Below are positions 20,281 to 30,425 of a DNA stretch of 64,000 bases, in pieces; positions within the stretch are counted from its first letter, which is position 1; every line of letters starts with the position of its first letter. The position numbers were made by a program, and so were the translations under genes. Under the pieces are notes generated by a model that searched no databases, was not told the origin of the DNA, and worked only from the letters and a program-made list of their open reading frames with translations. Source of the DNA: Bacteroidota bacterium. Lineage in GTDB: Bacteria; Bacteroidota; Bacteroidia; Flavobacteriales_C; GCA-002722245. The stretch covers positions 143,961-207,960 of the forward strand of contig JAPLEZ010000145.1 of NCBI GenBank assembly GCA_026390935.1, read 5' to 3'.

Positions 20281-22653
20281 CTAAAACAATATTTTGTACG
20301 ATCCTACAGGGAATAAGCCCAATTGGTATTCGGTTTTAACGGCCTTTGCGCTGTTGTCGTAAATTTGCTGAAATACGTTTTGTGTATTAAAAATATTTTG
20401 AACGTTGATGGTCCATTCTTGCGTGATTTTTTTCGAATTCAATCGATAGCTTGCTTTTAAATCTGCACGGAAGTAATCGTGGAATTTGTGCACGTAAATA
20501 TCAGTTGTATCATATTGAACTCTTGTAGCTGCAATAGATCTATTGAGGTCAATTCCGAGATATCTTTTGCCGCCAGCAAAGGTTACTTTAGCATCAACTT
20601 GTAACACGCCTCTTTTCCCCACTTTCCATTCAAACCCTGATAATGCATTAACGGCATAATTACCATTGAAAGCGGTGTTGCGCTCAACACCGTCGCCACC
20701 GCTGTATTTTGAATCGTAAAGAGAAGCGCTAACTAAATAGTAGTAACACTTATTGAAGTTTCTTTCCAAAGTAAATTCTAAACCATAATTTCTCCCTTTC
20801 CCTTCGTTTACTAGGCTATCCACACGAGGAAATGCAAAATCGGCCCCAAAATTTGCCATACTGAAATACGAGTTTTGAGCCACTGGAGTGTTGTAAACCT
20901 GCTGATAGTAACTCTCAATTTTCATGCGTGTATTTGCTTTTATGGCGATGTTGTAACCGAGCACGAGGTGATTGCTTTTTGTGAAACCCAACTTTTCGTT
21001 TGTTCGGATGGTTGAGTTGTCGCTAAGTGTGGTTTCAAGCAGGTAAGTGCTGAAAGGTTGAATTTGCGAGTGCACTCCGGCAGCTAGCGACAAAGACTGT
21101 TTTTTGGTTAAGTCCCAATTGAGTCCTGCACGAGGTTCCACTGCATAGGCTGCATTCATTGTCAAAGTTTGATAATGTAAACCAACATTCAGCTTTAATT
21201 GATCAGTAAATTTGTGCTGAAATTGTGAATATCCCTGCACCAAAAATGTTTCGCCAGTGAAGTCGTAACCCGTGAACCATTTTGAATTTGAAAGAAATTT
21301 TTCGTTGTAGCTTACATGATAGAGATCCACAATAAATCCCGATTTCCATGAATTTCGGGAAGAAAATTTGGTGTTGATATACCAGTTCAATGAATACTTT
21401 ATTTCGCTGGAGTTGTCTTCATAAATCTTTCCGGGATTAAGTTTATCCTTATCGAGGGAGTCGGTGCGCACCACTTGTCCAGTACCTGAGGTTGCATATA
21501 CAAGGCGCATGTGTGTTTTTTGATTGAGGTATAAAAGGTAGCTTATTCCCACAACACCCATGTTGGAATTGAGGTAAGCATTGCTTCCAGCCTGGGTATA
21601 TGAAACATCATTCTCTTTTTTCTTCTTGCTTTCCAGTATAGAAATATTGCTCATTCCACCCACCCCGAAAATTTCTAGTCGACCCGATTTTTGTCCGAGA
21701 GGAATGTCCACATTGAAAGTCAAATCTTGATACTGAGGAACAGCAGCAACACCAAAGGAAATGCCCAGCGCATCAAAAATTCCTAAAGTAGAATAACGGT
21801 AGTTTGCCATGTAGGAAGCTTTGCTTTTTTTACTGAAGGGGCCTTCTGCTCCCAGCTCCATACCATTGAAACCAAACATTCCAGTTCCCTCAAATTTTTC
21901 ATTGTTCCCGTGACGTAGTTTTAAGTCGAAGGCGCCAGCGACAGCATTCCCATAGTCGGCAGGAAAAGCGCCAGTCATAAAATCCGATTTCGCTAAATTA
22001 TTGTTGTTGAGGATAGTGATGGGACCACCTGTACTTCCCAGAGATCCAAAGTGATTGGGATTTGGAATATTAATGCCGTTCAAGCGCCACAAAATTCCCG
22101 ACGGAGAATTTCCGCGGATGATGATGTCGTTGCGATTGTCAGACGAAGAAATCACACCAGCGTAATTCATTGCCATCCTTGAAACGTCGTTTAAACTACC
22201 GGCAAAACGTTCGGTTTGTTTTGGAGTAAGATTCACGTTGCTATTGACTACCGCTTCGTTTTCGGCCTTAGTAGAGCTTTTTCTAACTATTTTAATTTCA
22301 TCGGCAGTAATTATTTTTTCTTCCATTTCTATTTCCAAATACAGCTCTTTTCCTGATTTCACTTCTTGGTTGGCAAGCGTCATTGAGCCGTGTGATGAGG
22401 AAGAAATAATAATAGTTTGACGACCAACAGGAACATTTTTCAATTTAAAATAACCTTTGGCGTCGGTGCTTGAAGAAAGATTTGTGCTTTCAACGCTAAC
22501 AACGGCGCCTTCCACAGGCAATTTGGAATTTTTATCGATCACCTGTCCGCGCACCGATTGTGTGAGGCCGTTGGAAAAAGCTGCGGTAGAATCCTGCGCA
22601 GATAATGCTGTGTAAGAAAACAGTAAAATGTATAGTAGGCTGTAAAGTTTCAT
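20281..22653 (-). CDS. TonB-dependent receptor with N-terminal carboxypeptidase-regulatory-like domain
   Basis: Signal peptide; VRGQVIDKNSKLPVEGAVVSVES..; plug region NDVSRMAMNYAGVISSSDNRNDIIIRGNSPSGILWRLNGINIPNPNHFG; beta-barrel C-terminus ending F. Confidence 0.88.
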   Translation of the reverse strand: MKLYSLLYILLFSYTALSAQDSTAAFSNGLTQSVRGQVIDKNSKLPVEGAVVSVESTNLSSSTDAKGYFKLKNVPVGRQTIIISSSSHGSMTLANQEVKSGKELYLEIEMEEKIITADEIKIVRKSSTKAENEAVVNSNVNLTPKQTERFAGSLNDVSRMAMNYAGVISSSDNRNDIIIRGNSPSGILWRLNGINIPNPNHFGSLGSTGGPITILNNNNLAKSDFMTGAFPADYGNAVAGAFDLKLRHGNNEKFEGTGMFGFNGMELGAEGPFSKKSKASYMANYRYSTLGIFDALGISFGVAAVPQYQDLTFNVDIPLGQKSGRLEIFGVGGMSNISILESKKKKENDVSYTQAGSNAYLNSNMGVVGISYLLYLNQKTHMRLVYATSGTGQVVRTDSLDKDKLNPGKIYEDNSSEIKYSLNWYINTKFSSRNSWKSGFIVDLYHVSYNEKFLSNSKWFTGYDFTGETFLVQGYSQFQHKFTDQLKLNVGLHYQTLTMNAAYAVEPRAGLNWDLTKKQSLSLAAGVHSQIQPFSTYLLETTLSDNSTIRTNEKLGFTKSNHLVLGYNIAIKANTRMKIESYYQQVYNTPVAQNSYFSMANFGADFAFPRVDSLVNEGKGRNYGLEFTLERNFNKCYYYLVSASLYDSKYSGGDGVERNTAFNGNYAVNALSGFEWKVGKRGVLQVDAKVTFAGGKRYLGIDLNRSIAATRVQYDTTDIYVHKFHDYFRADLKASYRLNSKKITQEWTINVQNIFNTQNVFQQIYDNSAKAVKTEYQLGLFPVGSYKILF

Positions 22654-22799
22654 GGTTGCAAAAGTATAAATACAATGTTAATAATGCAGAGGTAAGGTGC
22701 ACTTTCATTCGAAGTTTGGATTAAACAATATGATTTTTCCATCCTTTGGTAAAGAAAAAATAATTCCCTATGTTTGGATAGAACCAAACCGGGCTTACA

Positions 22800-23324
22800 A
22801 TGCTTTCCAAAAAAGTACAAGACACTTTAAACAAGCAAATTTTATTAGAAGCAGAATCTTCAAACCTTTATCTGGCAATGGCTTCATGGTCGGAGAACAA
22901 GGGATTAAGTGGCACTTCTGAGTTTTTATACCGTCATTCTGATGAAGAAAGAACGCACATGTTGAAATTGGTGAGATATGTGAATGAAAGAGGCGGACAA
23001 GCAAAAATACCAGCCATTAAACAACCTCCAGTAGATTTTACATCATTAACAGCTTTATTTGAAGGCTTGTTGAAACACGAGATATTTGTATCCGACGAAA
23101 TCAATAATGTAGTGGACATCTGTTTGAAAGAAAAAGATTTTACTACTCACAATTTCATGCAGTGGTACGTGGCTGAACAAATTGAAGAAGAAGCAACAGC
23201 CAGAAAAGTAATGGATAAATTACACCTTATCGGAAATGACAAAGGTGGATTGTATTTATTCGACAGAGATTTAGAAAATCTCGCCGGTGCTTCAATAGCT
23301 ACCGGAAAACAAGATCAGAATTAA
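22800..23324 (+). CDS. ftnA: Ferritin
   Basis: MLSKKVQDTLNKQILLEAESSNLYLAMASWSENKGLSGTSEFLYRHSDEERTHMLKLVRYVNERGG...FMQWYVAEQIEEEATARKVMDKL. Confidence 0.95.
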   Translation: MLSKKVQDTLNKQILLEAESSNLYLAMASWSENKGLSGTSEFLYRHSDEERTHMLKLVRYVNERGGQAKIPAIKQPPVDFTSLTALFEGLLKHEIFVSDEINNVVDICLKEKDFTTHNFMQWYVAEQIEEEATARKVMDKLHLIGNDKGGLYLFDRDLENLAGASIATGKQDQN

Positions 23325-23346
23325 CTAAACAGCTGTAATAATTATT

Positions 23347-23703
23347 TTGACACGTTTAATTGCTACCATATCACTTGTGCTCACTGCCGTAATTTTTACA
23401 GGTTGTCACAGAACTTATTACGATGATACCGTTAGAACTCCGCGAGGGAAGCAAGGGTATCACGACAGTTACAGTTCCCGTCCTTATCAAAAAAAGAGGG
23501 TGAAAATGGGCGACTCTTATGCTAGTGAGGGCAGAACCAAAGTGCAACAAGAGTACAGAGACAGCTACTCCACCAAATCCAAAAAATCATCGGGCAGCAA
23601 ATACAAAGATTCGTATTCTTCCGGTCACGGTAAGAAAAGAAGACTTAGGTTTTACGATAGCTTCTCTTCCAAAAAGAGAAAGAATATATTCCTGTCGAAG
23701 TAA
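23347..23703 (+). CDS. Small basic lipoprotein with five imperfect DSYSS repeats
   Basis: Lipobox-like ..AVIFTGCHR; repeats YHDSYSSR, MGDSYASE, YRDSYSTK, YKDSYSSG, FYDSFSSK; TTG start. Confidence 0.6.
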   Translation: MTRLIATISLVLTAVIFTGCHRTYYDDTVRTPRGKQGYHDSYSSRPYQKKRVKMGDSYASEGRTKVQQEYRDSYSTKSKKSSGSKYKDSYSSGHGKKRRLRFYDSFSSKKRKNIFLSK

Positions 23704-23816
23704 GCACTTGATTAATGAATTAGAAGGGATAGCTCAAAAATCCCTTAATCTTTTCATCAAGTGAATCAAGGTTCATACATTTTCCCTACTTTAGAAGCGC
23801 AGAAATTCGAAATATT

Positions 23817-26800
23817 TTGAGGGCACTTTTTTTCCTTTCTTCCTTGTTTTTTTTCCAGCTTTTAGCAGGACAGAGTGACGACATTAAATTTAGTCGCTTT
23901 ACCACAAAGGCCGGACTTTCCCACAACATTGTAAATGAAGTAATTCAGGATGGTAGAGGTTTCATGTGGTTTGGAACCCAGGATGGATTGAACCGCTACG
24001 ACGGCTATAATTTTGTGGTTTACAAACCCGATTTGTATGATAGCACGTCTTTATCCAACAATCGCATTACCGCTTTGTGCTATGATCCACGCGGATTTAT
24101 ATGGATTGGAACAGCGGCAGGATTAAATATTTATAAGATAGACAGCGATGAATTTATTTCCCTTTCCAATCTGGCAGGTGGATCTTTGGCAGCCAGCAAG
24201 CTCGCTATTCAAGGCTTGTACCGTGATCAGCTGGGCACCATTTGGGTGGCAACACGTGAAGGTGGGTTAAGTAAAATCACCATTACCGGAAGTAATTTGG
24301 AAACTTTGCAAGTGAAGCATTTTGTATGGCTGCACAAAAACCCCAAATCATTAAGCTCTAACAATGTTACCGCTATAACTCAAGATGCATCAGGGTTTAT
24401 ATGGGTGGGAACTGATAATGGCTTAAACATTTACAATCCCAAAACAGAGGACTTTCAAAGGATTTTATCTGGAAGCAAAAGAAACGACAAGCTTTCTCAT
24501 CCTTATGTGACCAGTATTTTTGAAGATTTGAGAGGAGATGTTTGGGTAGGTACCAAGCGAGGATTGAACAGAGTGATTATCGATGAAACAGATTTAAAAA
24601 ATGTTCAATTTGCAACTATTCCTTATTATCACAACGCCAGGAGTGCTTATTCGCTATCTGATGATCGGGTAGAAAGTATCTTTCAGGACGCTGAAGGAAT
24701 TTTGTGGGTAGGGACCGATTATGGATTGAATGCCATGGATTTGGCAGAAAAATCCAGTAAGGACACCTCGGTGCAATTTGTAAAATATTTTTCAGAAGCC
24801 ATCAAAGACTTGTCGCTCGCACACAACAAAGTCAATAAAATTTATCAAGACGAATCGGGAATCATATGGCTGGCCACAGAAAGAGGCATTAGCAAGTTTG
24901 ATAAACTAAAGCAAAAACTTCAAAATTATTCTTTGGAGCAATATTGGGACATCACTACACACACCATTAATGTGTGGTCATTTTGCGAGGATGAGTCGGG
25001 TGGTTCATGGATCGGCAATGAAAAGGGCTTGTGCTATATCAATCGCAAAAAAGGCACAACTTACAAAGTACAGCTCAAGGATCCTATGAACGTGTATGCC
25101 TTATGCTACGATAAGAAAAAAAGAGTATTGGCAGGAACCGATCAGGGCTTGTTCATAGTGCAAAAAAACAGCGACACCACTTATGTCTTAAAGCGTTTTG
25201 CCTTGCCAGGCATCAAAGAATTTGTTGATCCTGTGTATTCTATAGTATGTGATGCTAAAGGTACCTATTGGATTGGTGGGCTGCGCGGTTTGGTGGTAAT
25301 GAATGCGCAGGAAACAAGGGCTTACAAGCATTATTACGATGTAAATAATTTCAAAGGAATAGGGAAGGGAGCTGTAAATTTCATTTTTGAAGATGCTGCT
25401 CATGATATTTGGTTGGCCACTAATGGCGGTGGATTGAATAAGGTGGTGAATCCTTCGGATTTGAATTTGCTGGAGTTTTCAAAAATCACACACGACAAGA
25501 AACTACCCTATTCTCTTAACAATGATGCTATTCTTTGCATAGAAGAGTTTCCTAAAGGAATACTTTGGCTTGGAACGTACGGAGGTGGGTTAAACAAATA
25601 TGATATTGAAAGAGGGAGAACAAAACACTTCACAGAGCAAAATGGCTTGAGTAATAATATTGTGTACGGTATATTAAAGGACAATGCCGGCAAACTGTGG
25701 CTGAGCACAAATAAAGGCTTGTCGAAGTTTGATCCCATCGCCGAAAAATTCCGCGTATTCAAAGAAGAGGACGGTTTGCAAAGTGATGAATTCAACAAAG
25801 GCGCATCATATAAATCACCACAAGGCGAAATGTATTTTGGAGGAATCAATGGCTTCAACGTGTTTTTTCCGGCCGATGTAAAGCCTAATAAAATTCCGCC
25901 TAAAATCGCGCTCACTGCGCTTTTACTGTCGAATAGGCTAATTGAACCTGGTCCGAATTCTTTATTGAAAAAAGACATTAATTCTTTGGAGTACATTGAA
26001 ATTCCATACGTTGACAATGCCATTACTATTAAGTATTCTGGTTTACATTTTACTTCTCCCGAAAACAATCAGTATTCCTATATCCTTGAAGGGTTCATGG
26101 AAAGCTGGCAAGATGTAGGCAATAAAAGAGAGGTGAGCTTTACCAATCTCGATCCGGGAATTTATACTTTCCGAGTGCGCGCGGCCAATAGCGATGGCAT
26201 TAAATCCAATGACGTTCCATCCCTTAAAATTATCATTACACCACCTTTTTGGATGACTTGGTGGTTCCGAACTTTCATCATTGCTGTTGCACTCGCCATT
26301 GTTTTGGGTGTGTATTATTCAAGGGTGGCCATCATTAAAACACAAAAGAGGGTGTTGGAATACAAGGTGCAGCAACGTACCGAAGAGGTAATGCAGAAAA
26401 AGGGAGAGATTGAGGAGCAAAAGGAGAAACTGGAGATTGAGAAAAATAAAACAGAACAGTTGCTGTTGAATATTCTTCCGGCTGAAACAGCAAAAGAATT
26501 ATTGTCGACTGGTCGCGCTGCGCCACGTCACTACAGAATGGTGACTGTGCTTTTTGCCGACTTTAAAGGCTTTACCCAAATTGCTGAGCGTTTGCGTCCG
26601 GCAGAACTGGTAGAGGAGTTGGATACTGCTTTTAATGCCTTTGATGATATTGCCGACAAGCACAATATTGAAAAAATTAAAACCAGCGGTGATGCGTACA
26701 TGGCCGCAGGTGGTGTGCCTATCCGTAATAAAACCAATCCGGTGGATTGTATCTTGGCTGCCATGCAGATTCAAGCCTATATTAAGGACCAATCTATAAT

Positions 26801-27755
26801 TAATGCCAATAATCCCGACAAGCCGAAATGGGAATTAAGAATAGGAATTCACACAGGTGAAATCATTGCTGGTGTGGTTGGAAAGAAAAAGTTCGCTTAT
26901 GACATTTGGGGCGATACTGTAAATACTGCAAGTAGGATGGAGTCTAGTTCTCAGGCCGGACAAATTAACATTTCAGGAACCACTTACAACATGGTTCAGG
27001 AGTATTTTGATTGCGAGTATCGCGGAAAGATTCCGGTGAAGAATAAGGGCGACATTGATATGTACTTTGTTAAAGGAATCAAGCCTGAATTGTCGAAAGA
27101 CAAAAAAGGATTTGTTCCTAATATCGCCTTCCAGGAATTACATCATTTCAACGTTTACAGTAAGCTTAATTACAATAAGGTAAAACAGTTTGTGATCAAC
27201 AAGCTGGAGAAAGAGTTGCCGGAAAACCTGTATTATCACGGTCCGCACCATACCCGAGATGTTGTTCAGGCAGCAGAACGAATTGGTAAAGCCGAAGGAT
27301 TAGATCCTGAAGAATTGATGTTGGTTAAAATGGCGTCGCTACTGCATGATGCGGGCTTCCTGAATAAATACTGGAGCAATGAGCCTGAAGGCGTTAAAAT
27401 AGCCAAGGAAATGCTTCCTGCTTACGGATTTACCGATTCACAAATTGATATTATTGAAGGATTGATCATGGCCACCAGCATTCCGCAAAAACCTACGAAT
27501 CACCTTGAGGAAATCATTTGTGATGCCGATTTGGATTATTTAGGAAGAGATGATTTTGAAAAAATCAGTCTGACTTTACAGCAGGAATTGCTCGATTACG
27601 GCGGCATCAAGAATCCGGAAGATTGGGATCCTATTCAGGTCAAATTCCTAACTGCACATAAGTACTTTACTAAAACAAATGTAGAGACGCGTCAGGCTAA
27701 AAAAGAAGAGCATCTAGCCACTATTAAGAAGAGGATAGAGGCGAATAGTAAGTAA
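23817..27755 (+). CDS. Two-component-type beta-propeller / Y_Y_Y sensor fused to class III nucleotidyl cyclase and HD phosphohydrolase domains
   Basis: Signal peptide; many Reg_prop motifs (GFMWFGTQDGLNRYDGYNF, GFIWIGTAAGLNIYK, GDVWVGTKRGLNRV); Y_Y_Y and TM (WWFRTFIIAVALAIVLGVYY); cyclase VTVLFADFKGFTQIAERL...KIKTSGDAYMAAGG...YDIWGDTVNTASRME; C-terminal HD YYHGPHHTRDVV...MASLLHDAGFL...ICDADLDYLGRDDF. TTG start. Confidence 0.88.
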   Translation: MRALFFLSSLFFFQLLAGQSDDIKFSRFTTKAGLSHNIVNEVIQDGRGFMWFGTQDGLNRYDGYNFVVYKPDLYDSTSLSNNRITALCYDPRGFIWIGTAAGLNIYKIDSDEFISLSNLAGGSLAASKLAIQGLYRDQLGTIWVATREGGLSKITITGSNLETLQVKHFVWLHKNPKSLSSNNVTAITQDASGFIWVGTDNGLNIYNPKTEDFQRILSGSKRNDKLSHPYVTSIFEDLRGDVWVGTKRGLNRVIIDETDLKNVQFATIPYYHNARSAYSLSDDRVESIFQDAEGILWVGTDYGLNAMDLAEKSSKDTSVQFVKYFSEAIKDLSLAHNKVNKIYQDESGIIWLATERGISKFDKLKQKLQNYSLEQYWDITTHTINVWSFCEDESGGSWIGNEKGLCYINRKKGTTYKVQLKDPMNVYALCYDKKKRVLAGTDQGLFIVQKNSDTTYVLKRFALPGIKEFVDPVYSIVCDAKGTYWIGGLRGLVVMNAQETRAYKHYYDVNNFKGIGKGAVNFIFEDAAHDIWLATNGGGLNKVVNPSDLNLLEFSKITHDKKLPYSLNNDAILCIEEFPKGILWLGTYGGGLNKYDIERGRTKHFTEQNGLSNNIVYGILKDNAGKLWLSTNKGLSKFDPIAEKFRVFKEEDGLQSDEFNKGASYKSPQGEMYFGGINGFNVFFPADVKPNKIPPKIALTALLLSNRLIEPGPNSLLKKDINSLEYIEIPYVDNAITIKYSGLHFTSPENNQYSYILEGFMESWQDVGNKREVSFTNLDPGIYTFRVRAANSDGIKSNDVPSLKIIITPPFWMTWWFRTFIIAVALAIVLGVYYSRVAIIKTQKRVLEYKVQQRTEEVMQKKGEIEEQKEKLEIEKNKTEQLLLNILPAETAKELLSTGRAAPRHYRMVTVLFADFKGFTQIAERLRPAELVEELDTAFNAFDDIADKHNIEKIKTSGDAYMAAGGVPIRNKTNPVDCILAAMQIQAYIKDQSIINANNPDKPKWELRIGIHTGEIIAGVVGKKKFAYDIWGDTVNTASRMESSSQAGQINISGTTYNMVQEYFDCEYRGKIPVKNKGDIDMYFVKGIKPELSKDKKGFVPNIAFQELHHFNVYSKLNYNKVKQFVINKLEKELPENLYYHGPHHTRDVVQAAERIGKAEGLDPEELMLVKMASLLHDAGFLNKYWSNEPEGVKIAKEMLPAYGFTDSQIDIIEGLIMATSIPQKPTNHLEEIICDADLDYLGRDDFEKISLTLQQELLDYGGIKNPEDWDPIQVKFLTAHKYFTKTNVETRQAKKEEHLATIKKRIEANSK

Positions 27756-27771
27756 CGCATTTCGTATAGAG

Positions 27772-27813
27772 TTTTCTTGTAGAGACGCAAAATTTTGCGT
27801 CTCTACAAGAAAA
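27772..27813. repeat. 42-bp perfect palindrome
   Basis: ttttcttgtagagacgcaaaa|ttttgcgtctctacaagaaaa. Confidence 0.9.
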
Positions 27814-27833
27814 CCCGAGATTGATAAAACAAA

Positions 27834-27861
27834 AAAACGCCCTGTATACACAAGGCGTTTT
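27834..27861. terminator. Bidirectional terminator between convergent genes
   Basis: aaaacgcc...ggcgtttt with A-rich and T-rich flanks between convergent CDSs 23817-27755(+) and 27883-28716(-). Confidence 0.7.
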
Positions 27862-27882
27862 CCATTTAATTCAATCTTATTT

Positions 27883-28716
27883 TTACAATGTTCTGTAGTT
27901 GTACATAGGGTTAAGCTCAGTGAAGTCTTTTGTTGGATTAACCGTCAAAACTGGTATTTGAGCTTCATTGGTAATCAACTCTTCTTCGTTTTGTTTGAAC
28001 ATAGGATTTAAAGTTCTGTAGTTCAAATTGATGATGGCGATCAAATCGGCATCAACGCTAACAGCGTAATGGATACAGTGTTTTGAAAAGTCACCATCTT
28101 CGCCGCTAATGGCTACTTCAAAAGGAACTTTTTGCTGAGCGAAGAATTTTTTCGCGTAAGCAATATTGGCTTCTAATTGTTTTTTGGTGAAAGGATCGTC
28201 TTCTTTATTTCCAAAAATGTGAACTGTTGAGCCCAAACGTTTGGCCATTGCCGCAGTCATATCCAGTTTTAATTTGGTTTCTGCAGAAAGGTCGATAGGG
28301 AATACAATGTTTTTATAGCTTTCAGGCACACGCTTGTCTTGAACTACGATAAACGGAATAACAGAAGCAGTGATCACTTTCATGGCGTAGCTTCCAACCA
28401 AGTGCTGAATACCTTTTCTTCCGTGAGTTCCCATGATGATCAATTGAACATCCATAGCTTCCGCTACAATAGGAATTTGTTTGATAAAATCACCAACAGC
28501 CACTTTCGCTTCGGCAGTGATGCCTGATTCGCGAATACCTTCTACAATTGGTTTTAATTTAGCCAAAACGGCTTGAACCTGAGATTCTTTTTCCACTACG
28601 TGAAGAACAATGATGTGTCCGTTCATTATTGTAGCCATCTTTTTCCCGTGATTGATAGCCGTTGTAGCAACTGAACTAAAGTCGGTTGGGATTAAAATCT
28701 TATAAGTTGTTTCCAT
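27883..28716 (-). CDS. Universal stress protein (tandem USP domains)
   Basis: YKILIPTDFSSVATTAINHGKKMATIMNGHIIVLHVVEK...LIIMGTHGRKGIQHLVGSYAMKVI; second USP half. Confidence 0.9.
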   Translation of the reverse strand: METTYKILIPTDFSSVATTAINHGKKMATIMNGHIIVLHVVEKESQVQAVLAKLKPIVEGIRESGITAEAKVAVGDFIKQIPIVAEAMDVQLIIMGTHGRKGIQHLVGSYAMKVITASVIPFIVVQDKRVPESYKNIVFPIDLSAETKLKLDMTAAMAKRLGSTVHIFGNKEDDPFTKKQLEANIAYAKKFFAQQKVPFEVAISGEDGDFSKHCIHYAVSVDADLIAIINLNYRTLNPMFKQNEEELITNEAQIPVLTVNPTKDFTELNPMYNYRTL

Positions 28717-28923
28717 GAAGAAGAATTAATTAATGCTTGTGCCCGGTTAATTAAGTTATGCAAAAATATATAATTAATGCATAGTGTCAATTAAGATAAT
28801 AAAAAACATGAAATAAATTTGCCTTCTTATAAAATCTGCCGAGTGAAATGGTGTGGAAAGGGAGTCAAAGTAAAAATGAATGTCTAATCAATAGATGTTT
28901 TGAGGATTATATATATTTGAAAA

Positions 28924-29298
28924 GTGATACATAGAATTGTTTCCATATTAATACTTGTAGCAGTTTTGTCGCAAAGCCTTGTTAAATCAATGCTTGTGGT
29001 GAATTATGAGGTCAATAAGACTTCTATTGCCAAAAAATATTGCGAGAACAAGGCGAAGCCAAAAATGCATTGCGATGGTAAATGTCATCTCAAAAAGCAA
29101 TTGAAAAAAGAAGAAAAAAGAGAAAAGTCGCCTTTTTCGGAAAATCAAAAGGAACAATACGAGGTACAGTTTTTTGTTGAAGACTCTGCACTCAATAACA
29201 ATCTTGATTTCCCTAACGTTGGAAACAATCCCGTGGATTATTCGTGTTCTATAAGCACGGTTGATCCCAACAAAATCTTCCAGCCGCCTAAATGTTGA
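28924..29298 (+). CDS. Small secreted Cys/Lys-rich hypothetical protein
   Basis: GTG start; signal anchor IVSILILVAVLSQSLVKS; YCENKAKPKMHCDGKCHLKKQLKKEEKREK motif. Confidence 0.65.
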   Translation: MIHRIVSILILVAVLSQSLVKSMLVVNYEVNKTSIAKKYCENKAKPKMHCDGKCHLKKQLKKEEKREKSPFSENQKEQYEVQFFVEDSALNNNLDFPNVGNNPVDYSCSISTVDPNKIFQPPKC

Positions 29299-29341
29299 TT
29301 TCAATTCAGCAAATCACATTTATTCATTAATACATTTTTCA

Positions 29342-30415
29342 ATGCGTTTATCTTTCCTCGGATGGGCTATAGCGTTATTGCTTTGGCCATCTAAAGAGAT
29401 ATTTGCTCAGGTAGTTCGCGATAGTGTTTTTACCTGCAGCGATAATTGTTGTTGCGATATTGCCGTAGCTCCACCTGCCGGAGTGATGATCAGTCATGTT
29501 CATCGCAAAGGGGAGTGGATGCTTTCTTACCGACTGATGAATTCTGCAACAGACGGATTGCTATCGGGAAGTTCGGCGATTGCAGCCAACAGCGTTTTTA
29601 CCAATTATTTGATGTTGCCTTCCAGCGCTCAAATGAATATGCATATGTTTATGGCGATGTATGGCGTAAGCAATAAATTAACCCTGATGACCATGTTCAA
29701 TTACAATAGCATGAGCATGGAAATGGCGATTTTTTCCAATGATGCAGAGCACAATCATTCTTCAGTAGCCGGTAAAAACAATGTGATGCAAACAGCGGGT
29801 TTTGGGGATGTGAAAGTGCAGGCTTTGTATGATGTTTTAAACTCTAACAAACAGCAGTTGGTGTTTAGTCTAGGCGCTAGTCTCCCTTCAGGTAATATTT
29901 CATTGCAGGGCAATTCCAATGATCTAGTCTATACCAATAGTCGTTTGCCTTATTCCATGCAAATGGGCTCCGGAACGGTAGATGCTTTAACGGGCATTAG
30001 TTATATGTATCACAACCGTAAAATTGCCACAGGGGCGCAGTCAACCGCTGTTTTTCGCACTTACAACAACAGTGTGGGGTATCATTTGGGCAATGAATAT
30101 TCGTTGCAGGCATGGATGGCTTACAAGTACTTGAATTTTTTGAGTACTTCAGTTCGTGCTGAGTATAGCGTTGTCAATAAAATTTCAGGAAAGGATGCTT
30201 CTTTGTATGTTTATAATGAGCCCTCTGCAAATCCTGATAATTATGGCGGACAAAAACTAACTCTTTATCTTGGCTCTACCTGGCAAATAGGAAGTGGAAT
30301 TTTTAAAAACAATCAATTGGGTGTCGAATATGGATTACCAGTGTATCAATATGTGCAAGGAATACAGCCACGCGTAAGCTCTTTTTTATATGCCTCATGG
30401 GCATTTACATTTTAA
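29342..30415 (+). CDS. Outer-membrane beta-barrel/transporter-like protein with Met/His-rich segments
   Basis: Likely start ATG 29342 (MRLSFLGWAIALLLWPSKEIFAQ signal peptide); CSDNCCCDIAVAPPAGVMISHVHRKGEWMLSYRLM; MNMHMFMAMYG; NSMSMEMAIFSNDAEHNHSS; C-terminal SFLYASWAFTF. Confidence 0.7.
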   Translation: MRLSFLGWAIALLLWPSKEIFAQVVRDSVFTCSDNCCCDIAVAPPAGVMISHVHRKGEWMLSYRLMNSATDGLLSGSSAIAANSVFTNYLMLPSSAQMNMHMFMAMYGVSNKLTLMTMFNYNSMSMEMAIFSNDAEHNHSSVAGKNNVMQTAGFGDVKVQALYDVLNSNKQQLVFSLGASLPSGNISLQGNSNDLVYTNSRLPYSMQMGSGTVDALTGISYMYHNRKIATGAQSTAVFRTYNNSVGYHLGNEYSLQAWMAYKYLNFLSTSVRAEYSVVNKISGKDASLYVYNEPSANPDNYGGQKLTLYLGSTWQIGSGIFKNNQLGVEYGLPVYQYVQGIQPRVSSFLYASWAFTF

Positions 30416-30425
30416 ATAATAATTT

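Noticed and set aside
27772-27813. Perfect 42-bp palindrome considered as another member of the core-sharing REPIN-like set
   Set aside because: It has no spacer or TGAACCATATTC core; a simple palindrome of a type common in Bacteroidota intergenic regions.
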